Notes: generated by a model not told the origin, from the sequence alone. A stretch of DNA of 64,000 nucleotides from Ahrensia sp. R2A130 (GCF_000179775.1 NZ_AEEB01000017.1:124001-188000), one strand, 5' to 3'. Counted from the first letter of the stretch, positions 43,018 through 52,244 are shown. Made by a program: numbers and translations.

Positions 43018-43209
43018 CTAGCTTTTGAAGAAGGACTGCGCGGCATCCAGATGCCCCGCTTTGCGCGCGCGTTCATCCTTCAGGCGGACGATCTCCGCTT
43101 CCAGCAGCGCGACCCGTTCATCAATGTCTTCCAGCGAAAATGTCGACAGTTCACAGCCCAGCTGAATGTCACTGGCCTTCTTCGTCTTCGGCTCCAGATC
43201 ATCGAACAT
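43018..43209 (-). CDS. DUF1192 family small protein
   Basis: A 63-residue protein from the ATG at 43209 (MFDDLEPKTKK...), with the DUF1192 features CELSTFSLEDIDERVALLEAEI, seen as LSTFSLEDIDERVALLEAEI, and a helical charged tail. The function is unknown. It is divergent from trcR in the usual alphaproteobacterial arrangement. Confidence 0.88.
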   Translation of the reverse strand: MFDDLEPKTKKASDIQLGCELSTFSLEDIDERVALLEAEIVRLKDERARKAGHLDAAQSFFKS

Positions 43210-43427
43210 AGGTGTCGTCCTCGGTTTTGGGGCCGCTTTTGTGCAACGCATACTTTCGCGGCCATTGTGCACGATTGCAATGGTGCACCACGATCCCTAT
43301 AGCAGATGGGTACCCCGACATCGTGGCAAGCCACGGTTCACCCGGAAACGGAGTGAGCGAACGGGAAAGGTCCATTCGCCCGCATGCCAGCAAGGCCTGT
43401 ACCGGGCACCGTCGAGAGGAATGAACA

Positions 43428-44123
43428 ATGGCAATCGCACTATTGATGCCCAAGGCCACCGCAGTCTGGTTGGTGGACAACACCGCCCTTTCTTTCGAAC
43501 AGATCGGCGCGCTGTGCAGTCTGCACACGCTGGAAGTGAAATCGATTGCCGATGGTGATTCCGCACAGGGTATCAAAGGTCTCGACCCCATTCAGACCGG
43601 GCAGTTGAACCGTGAGCAGATCACGGAAGCCGAGGGCGACCCGGCCGTTCGCCTGAAGCTGCTGGAACCAAAGGTGAAGGTGCCGGAGCTTAAGAAAAAA
43701 GGCCCGCGCTACACACCGGTATCACGTCGCCAGGATCGCCCCAACGCCATCCAGTGGCTGGTGCGCCATCACCCTGAGTTGAAGGATTCGCAGATCATCA
43801 AACTGGTGGGCACCACAAAAAGCACCATCGGCAACATCCGCGACCGCTCCCATTGGAACTCCGCAAACCTCCAGCCCATCGATCCGGTGACGCTGGGCAT
43901 TTGCAGCCAGATCGACCTCGACTTCGAAGTCGCAAAAGCCGCAAAGGACCGTCCGCAGCCTATCGAAGGTGCCGAAGACGGTCTGCTGCCAGCGTCTGAA
44001 ACCGAGATCATGCAGCCAGAGGCGGAACCGGAAAAGCGCGAAAACATGGACGCCGACAGCGTCTTCGCCAACTTCGCCTCACTTGGCGATTCCGTATCGG
44101 ACAAGAACTCCGACGAAAGCTAG
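43428..44123 (+). CDS. trcR: Cell-cycle transcriptional regulator TrcR (DUF1013)
   Basis: A 231-residue protein of the DUF1013/TrcR family: ALLMPKATAVWLVDNTALSFEQIG at the N-terminus in part (for example MPKATAVWLVDNTALSFEQI), LNREQITEAEGDPAVRLKL, and IQWLVRHHPELKDSQIIKLVGTTKSTI. TrcR is a DNA-binding protein that links cell-cycle gene expression in Caulobacter-type alphaproteobacteria. The C-terminal region is acidic. It is divergent from DUF1192. Confidence 0.9.
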   Translation: MAIALLMPKATAVWLVDNTALSFEQIGALCSLHTLEVKSIADGDSAQGIKGLDPIQTGQLNREQITEAEGDPAVRLKLLEPKVKVPELKKKGPRYTPVSRRQDRPNAIQWLVRHHPELKDSQIIKLVGTTKSTIGNIRDRSHWNSANLQPIDPVTLGICSQIDLDFEVAKAAKDRPQPIEGAEDGLLPASETEIMQPEAEPEKRENMDADSVFANFASLGDSVSDKNSDES

Positions 44124-44133
44124 AGGCGACGCC

Positions 44134-44156
44134 GCGTTCCGCAATTAGCGGAACGC
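44134..44156. terminator. Hairpin after trcR
   Basis: GCGTTCCGC-AATTA-GCGGAACGC is a perfect 9-pair stem just after the trcR stop, without a T-run. Two more small hairpins follow before the dispersed repeat at 44176. Confidence 0.5.
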
Positions 44157-44175
44157 TATGCTGCGAAATGCAGCC

Positions 44176-44231
44176 CGGCGCTTATGCGCCGCACTGCAAA
44201 GCGAAGGCCGTGAGGCCGACAGCGTGAGCGC
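44176..44231. repeat. Dispersed palindromic repeat, copy 2
   Basis: A 56-base element that aligns with 28860-28917. It begins CGGCGCTTATGCGC and ends GGCCGTGAGGCCGACAGCGTGA, directly after the stop of the SDR gene. Both copies sit 3' of minus-strand genes in the same orientation. Confidence 0.6.
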
Positions 44232-44235
44232 AAAA

Positions 44236-45033
44236 TTAAGTCTCGTCCGCTTCGACCTTGTCGATTGTGAAGGCGAGGCCCAACCGGCCACCATCTGCGT
44301 AGATGGTTTGGCCGGTGATATAGCCGGAGTCGTTGCTTGCCAAAAACGCAGCGATTCCGGCGATCTCTTCCGGTTCGCCGACACGGCCCAAAGGTGTGCG
44401 AGACAGCACCCGCTGTTTGGCTTTCATGTCATCGTTCACGCTGTCCATCATATCGGTGGCGATAGAGCCGGGCCCGATGGCATTCACGCGGATACCGTAT
44501 TCGGCGAGCGCTTGCGCGGTGACATTGGTGAGCTGTTTCAACCCCGCCTTCGACACGCAGTAAGCCAACTGTTCCGGCAGGGCCAGCTTATCGAACACCG
44601 ATGAAATGTTGATGATGGTGCCGGGCGGGCCGTCAGCTTCCACCCGCGCAACCATCTGTTTGGCAACGGCTTGCGAGCACAGAAATGCCCCCTTCAGGTT
44701 CACCCGCATGACAGCGTCGAACTCGGATTCTTTCATCGTCAAAAAATCTTTGCCACTTGCGATGCCCGCGTTGTTGACCAGAATATCGATATCACCGAAT
44801 GCGTTTTTAGTGGCGGCCACGAGATTGTGGACGTCCAGCCGTTCGCCCACGTCGGTGGACACGAATTCCACATCACCAAGGTCGGCCAAGTCTTCCACCG
44901 CTTTTGTGCCAAGATCATCATCGGAATCGGCAATGACCACCCGCGCACCTTCGCGCAAAAAGCGGCGTACGATGGCATAACCGATACCCTTGCCGCCGCC
45001 GGTGACGATGGCCGTTTTGCCGGAAAGTTTCAT
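44236..45033 (-). CDS. SDR family oxidoreductase
   Basis: A 265-residue classical short-chain dehydrogenase/reductase from the ATG at 45033. It has the NAD(P)-binding TGGGKGIG (residues 12-19 region), NNAG, catalytic Ser in ISSVF, and the YCVSKAG active-site Tyr-Lys. Asp in the second strand end (ADSDDD) suggests NAD preference. The substrate is not known. It is the last gene of the leftward set with the ABC transporter, kinase and epimerase, so it may act on a sugar or polyol. Confidence 0.9.
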   Translation of the reverse strand: MKLSGKTAIVTGGGKGIGYAIVRRFLREGARVVIADSDDDLGTKAVEDLADLGDVEFVSTDVGERLDVHNLVAATKNAFGDIDILVNNAGIASGKDFLTMKESEFDAVMRVNLKGAFLCSQAVAKQMVARVEADGPPGTIINISSVFDKLALPEQLAYCVSKAGLKQLTNVTAQALAEYGIRVNAIGPGSIATDMMDSVNDDMKAKQRVLSRTPLGRVGEPEEIAGIAAFLASNDSGYITGQTIYADGGRLGLAFTIDKVEADET

Positions 45034-45062
45034 CGCGTTCGCCTCTTGGATTCGTGTTTGGC

Positions 45063-46088
45063 CTAGCGGTTCAGCTTGAAGCGATATTGCGTGACCTGCC
45101 GAAGCGTCTCGTCCGGCTGCAATATCGAATTCGGGTAGCCGGGCTGGTTCGGTGCGTCCGGCCAAACCTGCGTTTCGAAACAGAAGCCTGCATATGCACC
45201 GTATTTCGCGTTGCTCAAACCCGCCACCGGCGTGTCCACCTTGTGTCCTGCGTAAAATTGTAGGCCCGGTTCTGTGGTATGAACTTCCATCGTAACCGCG
45301 CCATCGCCGCCGGTTGCGGTGGCGACATGGCGCTGGTTGTGGCGGGCATCAGCAAGACACCAGTTGTGATCGTAGATCAGGCCATCTTCGATATCTTCGC
45401 CAACGCGCTTTGCTGTACGAAAATCGAAAGCCGTGCCCTCAACCGATGCAGGCGCGCCCACGGGGATCAACTCGTCATCGACAGCGAGATAATGGTCCGC
45501 TTCGATCTGCACCATGTGGTCGCGGCAGTCTGTGGAGCCATCGAGATTGAAATATGAATGGTGAGCGAGGCTCACCGGCGTCGCGGCATCGGTGCGGGCG
45601 CTATAGGCCACCTGCAATGTGCCGTCATCCTTCAGCATATAGCTGCAGGTCAGTTCCACGTTGCCAGGAAAACCCATCCAACCGTCAGGGTCGGTAAGTG
45701 TGAGGTCGACATGGGATGTGCCCAGATCAGCGATTGTCCAGTTGCGTTTACCAGTCCCCTGCCGCCCTCCATGCAATGTGTGCTTGTCGAGAAAATTCGC
45801 GTCGAGGTGATGGGTCTTGCCGTCCAACTCAAACTGCGCACCACCGATGCGGTTGGCAAACCGTCCAGGTGTTGCGCCAAAATAGGGCGAGTGGTCGAGA
45901 TAATGCTGGAAGTCGTTGAAACCCAGAACGAGCGGATGCCCGTGCCCTTCGAGGCGCAAGTCCTGCAGCACTCCGCCCCAAGTGAGAACATGCGCGGTCA
46001 GTCCGCCGCCCGTCAGCGTGACACGATAGACGGACCGCCCGTCCGGATCGGTGCCGAAAATCTCGCGTGAATCGTGGCTCTGGCTCAT
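45063..46088 (-). CDS. Aldose 1-epimerase (GalM-like)
   Basis: A 341-residue protein from the ATG at 46088. Motifs: HTLHGG (His), HHSYFNLDG (catalytic His) and FCFETQVWPDAPNQP (catalytic Glu). It interconverts alpha and beta anomers of hexoses. It overlaps the end of the PfkB gene by an ATGA and ends 29 bases before the SDR start. Together they suggest sugar metabolism in this operon. Confidence 0.9.
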   Translation of the reverse strand: MSQSHDSREIFGTDPDGRSVYRVTLTGGGLTAHVLTWGGVLQDLRLEGHGHPLVLGFNDFQHYLDHSPYFGATPGRFANRIGGAQFELDGKTHHLDANFLDKHTLHGGRQGTGKRNWTIADLGTSHVDLTLTDPDGWMGFPGNVELTCSYMLKDDGTLQVAYSARTDAATPVSLAHHSYFNLDGSTDCRDHMVQIEADHYLAVDDELIPVGAPASVEGTAFDFRTAKRVGEDIEDGLIYDHNWCLADARHNQRHVATATGGDGAVTMEVHTTEPGLQFYAGHKVDTPVAGLSNAKYGAYAGFCFETQVWPDAPNQPGYPNSILQPDETLRQVTQYRFKLNR

Positions 46089-46981
46089 CTTTGTTCCTCC
46101 ATGAAGGCCAGGGTTTCTCCCCGGCTCGGTGCGCCGTCTCGCCCACCGGGGCGACTGCATTTAAGGCTTGCTGCACTGTTGGCGAAACGAATGGCGGCGT
46201 CCACCGCAATACCTTCGGCGAGTTGCAACGCAAACGCTCCGTGCCAGACATCGCCAGCGCCTAACGTATCCACCACATCCACTGCAGGGCAGGGTGTCCA
46301 GATGGCCTCACCAGCTTCGATACGGATGGTTCCGTTCGGCCCATCCGTCACCAGCACCATGCCATCCAGCATTTTAGAGGCTGCAAGTGCGGCTTCCTCG
46401 GCGTCTTCCTTACCGGTGAAATCGGTAGCGCCTTGTGCAGAAAACGCGACATGGCTTGCCCGTTCGATACCTTCTATCGCCTCACGCACCGGCGCTTCTG
46501 CGTCCATGATGCCGGGAACACCGTGGGCGCGAGCCGCGTCCATTGCAGCCGCCGCACCCTGCGGCCAGCGCGTGTCGGCCAGCGTGGCGCCTATGCCGCT
46601 GTGATCCATATTCACTAACCAGTCCGCGTCCATCGTGATCGACATATCGCGAAAATTCATGATCTGCCTTTCGCCTGCAGCGTCCACATAGATCGAAGAA
46701 AATGAAGATCGCCGGTCGGCAAAGCGCTGCACTGCATCAGTGTTCACGCCCTCCGCCTGCAAGCCTTCAAGAATGAGCCCGGCGACCGCATCATCACCCA
46801 ATCGTGCTGCAAGGCGGGCGTCGCCGCCCAGCCGTGCAATCGCGACAGCCGCGTTTGCAGCATTGCCTCCGCCCACGATGGAAGCGCCATCGGCGCGATA
46901 TTTCTCAGCCGTGCGCGGCATGTCTTTCATTTGAAAAACAAAGTCGAGAACGGCAACACCGGCCACAAGAACTCGGGTCAT
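46085..46981 (-). CDS. PfkB/ribokinase-family sugar kinase
   Basis: A 298-residue kinase with GGGNAANAAVAIARLGGD near residue 35-52 and the C-terminal signature DTLGAGDVWHGAF. In the ribokinase family the second motif usually reads DTxGAGDxFxG; here Phe is replaced by Trp, which is seen in some members. It phosphorylates a sugar or nucleoside. It lies between the ABC permeases and the epimerase, with a few bases or an overlap on each side. Confidence 0.87.
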   Translation of the reverse strand: MTRVLVAGVAVLDFVFQMKDMPRTAEKYRADGASIVGGGNAANAAVAIARLGGDARLAARLGDDAVAGLILEGLQAEGVNTDAVQRFADRRSSFSSIYVDAAGERQIMNFRDMSITMDADWLVNMDHSGIGATLADTRWPQGAAAAMDAARAHGVPGIMDAEAPVREAIEGIERASHVAFSAQGATDFTGKEDAEEAALAASKMLDGMVLVTDGPNGTIRIEAGEAIWTPCPAVDVVDTLGAGDVWHGAFALQLAEGIAVDAAIRFANSAASLKCSRPGGRDGAPSRGETLAFMEEQR

Positions 46982-46984
46982 TGC

Positions 46985-47686
46985 TCAGGCCCTGTTCGCA
47001 GAGGGCACACGGTTTTCCAACCATCGGAACAGCACCACCAGCACGGCGGTGATGAGCAGATAGATGAAGCCAACGAAAATCAACGGTTCGTAAATCCGGT
47101 AGGTCTCTTGCCGCACGATGCCCCCAACGCCGAACACATCGAAGATGGTGATCGTGGAGGCCAGCGGAACGCTCTTCAGTGTCAGCACAGCTTCACCGGC
47201 CAGTGTCGGCAACACGTTCTGGATCGCGCGGGGCAGCCAGATGCGGCGCAGCACGGTGAAGCGACCCATGCCCATGGCCCGTGCAGCTTCCAACTCGCCT
47301 TTTGGTACGGAGGCGAACGCCCCACGCATGATGTGGCCTTCGTAGGCCGCCACCGAGAGGATGAAAGCGAAGGCCGCGTAGGGAAACGCCTCTCGCAGGA
47401 TGGGCCAGATGAAGGAGTTCCGCAGTTCCGGAAAATACGGGAACAACGAACCCAGTCCGTAATAGAGCAGCCAAAGCTGGATGAGCAGCGGTGTGCCGCG
47501 GATCATGGTGCAGTAACCGCGCGCAATTGCGCCCAGCCAACGCGGCCCCGTGACCTGCACAAGCCCAATGGGGATCGCCAGCAGAAAGCCGAAGAAGAGC
47601 GCGATGCCCAGTAGCTCCAGCGTGACCCAAATACCTTCGACGAAGCGCCAGCCGTAGTCCGGCAGCCAATACCACTCACCCATCAC
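46985..47686 (-). CDS. Polar amino acid ABC transporter permease (HisM/ArtM-like)
   Basis: A 233-residue permease with about five membrane segments and the EAA loop motif (GELEAARAMGMGRFTVLRRIWLP). The HisM-type family imports basic or polar amino acids. It overlaps the second permease by 4 bases (start 47686, end 47683 of the other). With that protein it forms the membrane heterodimer. Confidence 0.9.
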   Translation of the reverse strand: MMGEWYWLPDYGWRFVEGIWVTLELLGIALFFGFLLAIPIGLVQVTGPRWLGAIARGYCTMIRGTPLLIQLWLLYYGLGSLFPYFPELRNSFIWPILREAFPYAAFAFILSVAAYEGHIMRGAFASVPKGELEAARAMGMGRFTVLRRIWLPRAIQNVLPTLAGEAVLTLKSVPLASTITIFDVFGVGGIVRQETYRIYEPLIFVGFIYLLITAVLVVLFRWLENRVPSANRA

Positions 47687-48405
47687 GCACCACCTGATGC
47701 GAGCGATTTGCGCCCGCGCGTGACGCGGTTTTCCGCCAGCTTGAACAGTTGGTTCGAGACCAGTGTGACTGCGAGATAGATTGCGCCAGCGACGATGTAG
47801 GCTTCCAGATAATAGCGCGTGGCACCGGCAGCCTGTCGCGTCACAAGCGCTAGTTCTTCATAGCCCACCACGGCCAGAAGCGCGGTGTCTTTGGTGATGA
47901 TAAGCCATAGGTTCGCCAGCCCCGGCAGCGCCAGTGGCAGCATGGCGGGGATCATGATGCGGTGAAAAATCTTGAACGACCCCATGCCGAAACTGGCACC
48001 GGCTTCGACTTCGCCCTTGGGAATAGCAAGAATTGCGCCACGCATAACCTCGGTGGAATAAGCGCCTTGCACAAAACCGAGGACGGCAATACCGGCAGCA
48101 AGCCCCGATATATCGACACGCCCATAGCCCATTGCCATGAAGGCCTGCGACAGCAGTTGCGTACCTGCAAAATAGAGCAGCAATATCAGCACCAGTTCCG
48201 GCACGGCACGGATAAGCGTGGTGTAGATTTCCAGCGACCACTTGAGCACCGGTCCGCCGTAAATTTTGCCAAGCGCACCGGACACGCCGATCAACAGGCC
48301 AAGAATATAACCACCGACAGCGATCTGCAGCGAAGCCGCCAGACCCCCCATCAAATTCGGCCCCCATTCGCTTATCAGCTCATAGATATTGGCGAAGAAG
48401 GTCAC
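47683..48405 (-). CDS. Polar amino acid ABC transporter permease (HisQ/ArtQ-like)
   Basis: A 240-residue permease with about five membrane segments and the EAA loop (GEVEAGASFGMGSFKIFHRIMIP). It is the first of the two permease genes, following the hairpin after the binding-protein gene. It pairs with the HisM-like permease encoded next. Confidence 0.9.
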   Translation of the reverse strand: MTFFANIYELISEWGPNLMGGLAASLQIAVGGYILGLLIGVSGALGKIYGGPVLKWSLEIYTTLIRAVPELVLILLLYFAGTQLLSQAFMAMGYGRVDISGLAAGIAVLGFVQGAYSTEVMRGAILAIPKGEVEAGASFGMGSFKIFHRIMIPAMLPLALPGLANLWLIITKDTALLAVVGYEELALVTRQAAGATRYYLEAYIVAGAIYLAVTLVSNQLFKLAENRVTRGRKSLASGGA

Positions 48406-48433
48406 GCGGCGACGGTCCGTTTTGTCTGGTGTT

Positions 48434-48488
48434 CAAAAGAAAACGCTCCCCCGACCCGCTTCCATATTGGAAAGGGCAGGGGGAGCGT
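48434..48488 (-). terminator. Strong hairpin/attenuator after the binding-protein gene
   Basis: On the minus strand ACGCTCCCCC pairs with GGGGGAGCGT around a longer inner stem-loop, followed by TTTTCTTTT. It lies between the binding protein (ends 48522) and the first permease (starts 48405). It probably ends most transcripts, making the binding protein more abundant than the membrane parts. Confidence 0.8.
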
Positions 48489-48521
48489 AAGGGTCATGAC
48501 GCTATACGTCCCGACCGGCGT

Positions 48522-49289
48522 TTAGTTGGCGCCGCCGTAGATGTCGAAAGCGAAGTATTTTTTCGCGATCTCGTCATAGGTGCCGTCTTCCAGAATCTGG
48601 GCGATGGCTTTGTTGAATTTGTCTTTCAACTCGGTGTCTGCCTTGCGGACACCGGCACCGACACCCAGACCAAAAATTGCTTCGTCTTTCAGCGTCAGCT
48701 TCACTTCCATGCCTTCGCCTTCCTTCGATTTCAGGAAAGGCTCGAGCGCCAGCGAGTCGGCCACGATGGCGTCAACGCGACCGGCGAAGAGGTCCTGGTT
48801 GTGCTCGTTAAAGTCCTGATAGGTCTTCACGGTTGCGCCGGGAATTTTTGCTTCTGCAAAGTTCGCGTGCGTGGTGGAAACCTGCACACCGACGGTCTTG
48901 CCTTTCAGGTCGTCCAGCGACTTGATTTCGGAAGCTTTGGGCGCGATTAGCGCGGCTGGCGTGTTGTAGTATTTGTTGGAAAAATCGATCGTCTTCATGC
49001 GCTCTTCGGTGATCGACATGGATGCGACGATGGCGTCGATCTTGTTCGATGTGAGCGCGGGAATGATGCCGTCCCAGGCGATTGGCACCCAAACGCATTC
49101 TTCGTTCATGGCTTTGCACAGTGCTTCACCGACTTCGATTTCAAAGCCTTTCCACTCACCACCGGCGGTGCGGGCGTAGAACGGCTCGTAAGGTGCAGAA
49201 TCAAGGCCGAGGCGCAATTCAGCCTGTGCGGTGGACATGGCAGCAGCGGACAGCACGGCGGCTGCGATGATGGATTTGATGATCTTCAT
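48522..49289 (-). CDS. Amino acid ABC transporter substrate-binding protein (ArgT/HisJ-like)
   Basis: A 255-residue periplasmic binding protein with a signal peptide (IIAAAVLSAAAMSTAQA). The mature protein starts ELRLGLDSAPYEPF and has the typical GFEIEVGEALC, SMSITEERM and GVQVSTTHANF segments of the HisJ/ArgT cluster 3 family, which bind lysine, arginine, ornithine or histidine. Specificity cannot be fixed by eye. It follows the ATPase gene. Confidence 0.9.
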   Translation of the reverse strand: MKIIKSIIAAAVLSAAAMSTAQAELRLGLDSAPYEPFYARTAGGEWKGFEIEVGEALCKAMNEECVWVPIAWDGIIPALTSNKIDAIVASMSITEERMKTIDFSNKYYNTPAALIAPKASEIKSLDDLKGKTVGVQVSTTHANFAEAKIPGATVKTYQDFNEHNQDLFAGRVDAIVADSLALEPFLKSKEGEGMEVKLTLKDEAIFGLGVGAGVRKADTELKDKFNKAIAQILEDGTYDEIAKKYFAFDIYGGAN

Positions 49290-49313
49290 GGGAAGAACTC
49301 CTGTTGGTTTTCG

Positions 49314-50123
49314 TTAGTTGTGGATTGATGAAACGAACGCTCGTGTGCGTTCGCTTGAAGGATTGCGGAACACCTGTTCCGGTGGCCCTTCTTCTTCCAC
49401 CAGTCCTTGGTGGAGATACATGATCTTGCTCGACACGTCGCGGGCAAAGGCCATTTCGTGGGTGACGAGGATCATCGTTCGCCCCTCATCTGCGATGGAG
49501 CGAATGACTTTCAGCACTTCGCCGACCAGTTCGGGATCGAGCGCTGACGTGGGCTCGTCGAACAACATGGCGCGGGGTTCGATGGCGAGCGCACGGGCGA
49601 TGGCTGCGCGCTGCTGCTGACCGCCTGAAAGGAACGCCGGAAACTGGTCGCGTTTTTCGTAAAGGCCAACGCGCTCCAGCATGGCTTCGGCCTTTTCGCG
49701 CGCTTCTGCCTTCGTTTGGCCCAGCACCTGAACCGGTGCTTCCATCACGTTTTGCAACACGCTCATATGGCCCCAGAGATTGAAGCTCTGGAACACCATG
49801 GCGAGATCGGTGCGGAGCCGCTGTACTTGCTTGCGGTCAGCGGGGTGCATCTCGTTGTTCTTCGGCGCGTTGAATTTGATCGCCTCACCGGCAATGGAAA
49901 TTGCGCCTGAGGTGGGCAACTCCAGCAAATTGATGCAACGCAAAAAAGTGGATTTGCCGGAGCCGGATGCGCCGATGATCGACACCACATCGCCTTCTGC
50001 GGCATCCATCGACACGCCTTTCAGCACTTCGAGGTCGCCAAAGCTCTTGTGCAGATCATCGACTTTGATGGCGCTGGTCGCGCTTTCAGCGACGGCGGAA
50101 GAGGCGGTGAGGGTCGCCGACAT
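49314..50123 (-). CDS. Polar amino acid ABC transporter ATP-binding protein
   Basis: A 269-residue ATPase from the ATG at 50123 (MSATLTASSAVAES...). It has Walker A GASGSGKST, signature LSGGQQQR, Walker B AMLFDEPTSALD and the H-loop LVTHEM. It drives the HisQM-like permeases. It is the first gene of the amino acid transporter operon and begins 118 bases after ureG on the same strand. Confidence 0.93.
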   Translation of the reverse strand: MSATLTASSAVAESATSAIKVDDLHKSFGDLEVLKGVSMDAAEGDVVSIIGASGSGKSTFLRCINLLELPTSGAISIAGEAIKFNAPKNNEMHPADRKQVQRLRTDLAMVFQSFNLWGHMSVLQNVMEAPVQVLGQTKAEAREKAEAMLERVGLYEKRDQFPAFLSGGQQQRAAIARALAIEPRAMLFDEPTSALDPELVGEVLKVIRSIADEGRTMILVTHEMAFARDVSSKIMYLHQGLVEEEGPPEQVFRNPSSERTRAFVSSIHN

Positions 50124-50241
50124 CAACGAATCCAGGCCGGTTGGACGGACATGATACTGAAAGACTGGCCTGTCACGCGGGTCGCTTCGCTTTGTGATAT
50201 TCGTTGAACAGAACGCAGTGTTGCACCTCGCCAACCCTGCA

Positions 50242-50856
50242 TCAAGACGGGAAACCGCCTGTTTCCATAATGAAATCGACAATTGCCTCAACGCCGTCGC
50301 CGCCCCGCAGATCGGCGAATATCGTTGGCCTATCGCCCCGCGCTTTAGCCGCATCCGCCCGCATCCGGTCGAGATCGGCGCCCACGTAAGGCGCAAGATC
50401 GGTCTTGTTGACGATTAAAAGATCGGAGCGGGTGATGGCCGGCCCGCCCTTACGGGGAATATCGTCGCCTTGCGCAACCGACACGACATAGATCGAAAGA
50501 TCAGCCAGATCGGGTGAGAAAGTAGCGGCAAGATTGTCGCCACCCGACTCGATGAAGACGATATCGAGATCGCTGTGGCGCACGTTCAACTCGTCGATGG
50601 CGCGCAGATTGATCGAGGCATCTTCGCGGATTGCCGTGTGCGGGCAGCCGCCGGTTTCCACGCCGATAATGCGGTCTGACATTAGCGCCTGCGACCGCAC
50701 CAGAGCCTCGGCGTCTTCTTTCGTATAAATATCATTGGTCACCACCGCGATGGAAAATCGCTCCCGCATCGCCTTGCAAAGGCGGTCCGTCAGCGTGGTT
50801 TTGCCGGAACCGACTGGTCCGCCGATACCGATACGAAGAGGGCCGTTTTGGCTCAT
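50242..50856 (-). CDS. ureG: Urease accessory GTPase UreG
   Basis: A 204-residue SIMIBI-class GTPase from the ATG at 50856. P-loop [14 protein letters not shown] nickel-binding motif in [15 protein letters not shown], switch region [11 protein letters not shown] and NKTDLAP base recognition. It uses GTP hydrolysis to deliver nickel to apo-urease with UreDF. It overlaps ureF by an ATGA. Confidence 0.96.
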   Translation of the reverse strand: MSQNGPLRIGIGGPVGSGKTTLTDRLCKAMRERFSIAVVTNDIYTKEDAEALVRSQALMSDRIIGVETGGCPHTAIREDASINLRAIDELNVRHSDLDIVFIESGGDNLAATFSPDLADLSIYVVSVAQGDDIPRKGGPAITRSDLLIVNKTDLAPYVGADLDRMRADAAKARGDRPTIFADLRGGDGVEAIVDFIMETGGFPS

Positions 50857-51503
50857 GAGCGGAAAATCCGTGAGGGCAAATCGCGATGCTGCATGGCGGC
50901 AATATCCATCGCGAAGGTGGATGTGGACAGATCGTCGATAGTCGCGTTTTGGGCGGCCACCGCGCAAGCGGAAATCGCGTCGCTGCACTCGGCAAGACAT
51001 TCGACACCTGCCGTTTGCCCCAGAGGCATCAACCGCAGCGCTGCCTGAATTTGTGCAGAAATGAGGTGGTGGGAAAACGCCTGCAACACTGTTGTCGCCG
51101 GTAATGAAAGCCCGCCCGCAAGCTGCGCGAAAGCGACCGGATAGGTTTTAGCGGCAACATTCTCGTCACCAGCCCAAGGCCGCGCTGCCCGCACAAACGC
51201 ATCGCCCATGCCCAGCAATTCCGCCTCCCGCTCGGGTGTTGTCGCCATTGAGAGCAGGGCGTCATCCACGTCTTCAGATTGGTCAGGGTTGGCCAGAAGA
51301 GCCGCCACCGCATATGTATCCAATCGTGCCGTGCCGAACGAAAGAGACGTCGCCAACCATTGGTCCAGCGCGTCACGATCCGTCACCAGTCCATTCGCCA
51401 CCGCCGCCTCCAAACCGCCGGACCAAGCGAACCCACCCACCGGGAATGCAGGCGAAAGCCACGTCATAAGTGTGGTGATGTCCTTAGCGGTCGCGTCAGC
51501 CAT
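50853..51503 (-). CDS. ureF: Urease accessory protein UreF
   Basis: A 216-residue all-helical UreF, recognised by [18 protein letters not shown] near the N-terminus in part (for example [17 protein letters not shown]) and the C-terminal [10 protein letters not shown]. It forms the UreDFG complex that activates urease. It overlaps ureE (51496) by 8 bases and ureG by an ATGA. Confidence 0.94.
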   Translation of the reverse strand: MADATAKDITTLMTWLSPAFPVGGFAWSGGLEAAVANGLVTDRDALDQWLATSLSFGTARLDTYAVAALLANPDQSEDVDDALLSMATTPEREAELLGMGDAFVRAARPWAGDENVAAKTYPVAFAQLAGGLSLPATTVLQAFSHHLISAQIQAALRLMPLGQTAGVECLAECSDAISACAVAAQNATIDDLSTSTFAMDIAAMQHRDLPSRIFRS

Positions 51504-51951
51504 GAGAGTGCGAATGATACGCCCCGCGTTGGGGCGAAAACGGTTCGGTCACCTCAGCCACCTGTGCGCCCAACCCTACCAACATTTCCGCAATCACGCG
51601 GTCGCGCAGAATGAGAATGCGGTCCTCTTCCACCTGCGCGGCGAGGTGGCGGTTGCCTATATGCCAGGCCAGTTCGATCAGGTGCGCCGTATCGCGTCCG
51701 CGCACATCCAGCAGTTTTTCGTCCATCGCAATCACCTCCACCTGTTCGCCATTGTCCAACCGCAACCGGTCACGGCCTTGCAGGTGGATGGCTTGGGGCA
51801 GGTCGAAGGCCAGCTTCATGTCGTGTTGGCTGGTCAGCACCTTGCGGCGCAGGTGGCGCTCGTTATGGGGCAGAGAAATGATGTCCACCGGAACGGCGTC
51901 ACCATCACGTTTTGGGCCGACGTCAACCACCCGCAGCACGGCTGCGCTCAC
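51496..51951 (-). CDS. ureE: Urease accessory protein UreE
   Basis: A 151-residue nickel metallochaperone. Conserved HLIELAWHIGNRHLAAQVEEDRILI region, seen as AWHIGNRHLAAQ, supplies the dimer-interface metal histidine site. The His-rich tail is short (YHSHSHG). It binds nickel for transfer to UreG. It overlaps the ABM protein gene by an ATGA and ureF by 8 bases. Confidence 0.94.
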   Translation of the reverse strand: MSAAVLRVVDVGPKRDGDAVPVDIISLPHNERHLRRKVLTSQHDMKLAFDLPQAIHLQGRDRLRLDNGEQVEVIAMDEKLLDVRGRDTAHLIELAWHIGNRHLAAQVEEDRILILRDRVIAEMLVGLGAQVAEVTEPFSPQRGAYHSHSHG

Positions 51952-52244
51952 AGCGTTTTGACGTTGGCCGGTTCTATAATTTCGATCGTGCGGTCAAGGA
52001 AGAATTTCGAACCCGCCTCGCGCCATGCGAGGAAATGCGGCTCGACGAAATGGTTGTCGATTGCCGCCTGATCTTCCCAGCGTTCCACGAACACGATTGT
52101 GTCTTCATCGGTGGTGGACTGGAACAGATCGTAGGAAATGTTGCCGGGCTCGTTGCGCGTACCAGCGATGCAATCGGCCACCGCCTCGTTGATTGCAGGC
52201 AGGCTGCCGGGTTTGATTTTCAAAGTTGCGACGAGATAAATCAT
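51948..52244 (-). CDS. Antibiotic biosynthesis monooxygenase (ABM) family protein
   Basis: A 98-residue ferredoxin-like protein of the ABM/YgiN family (ISYDLFQSTTDEDTIVFVERWED region, for example VFVERWEDQAAIDNHF). Members act as quinol monooxygenases or bind small aromatic compounds. It is translationally coupled to ureE and to the DoxX-like gene. A role in urea metabolism is not expected; the pair with the DoxX-like protein suggests a redox function. Confidence 0.83.
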   Translation of the reverse strand: MIYLVATLKIKPGSLPAINEAVADCIAGTRNEPGNISYDLFQSTTDEDTIVFVERWEDQAAIDNHFVEPHFLAWREAGSKFFLDRTIEIIEPANVKTL

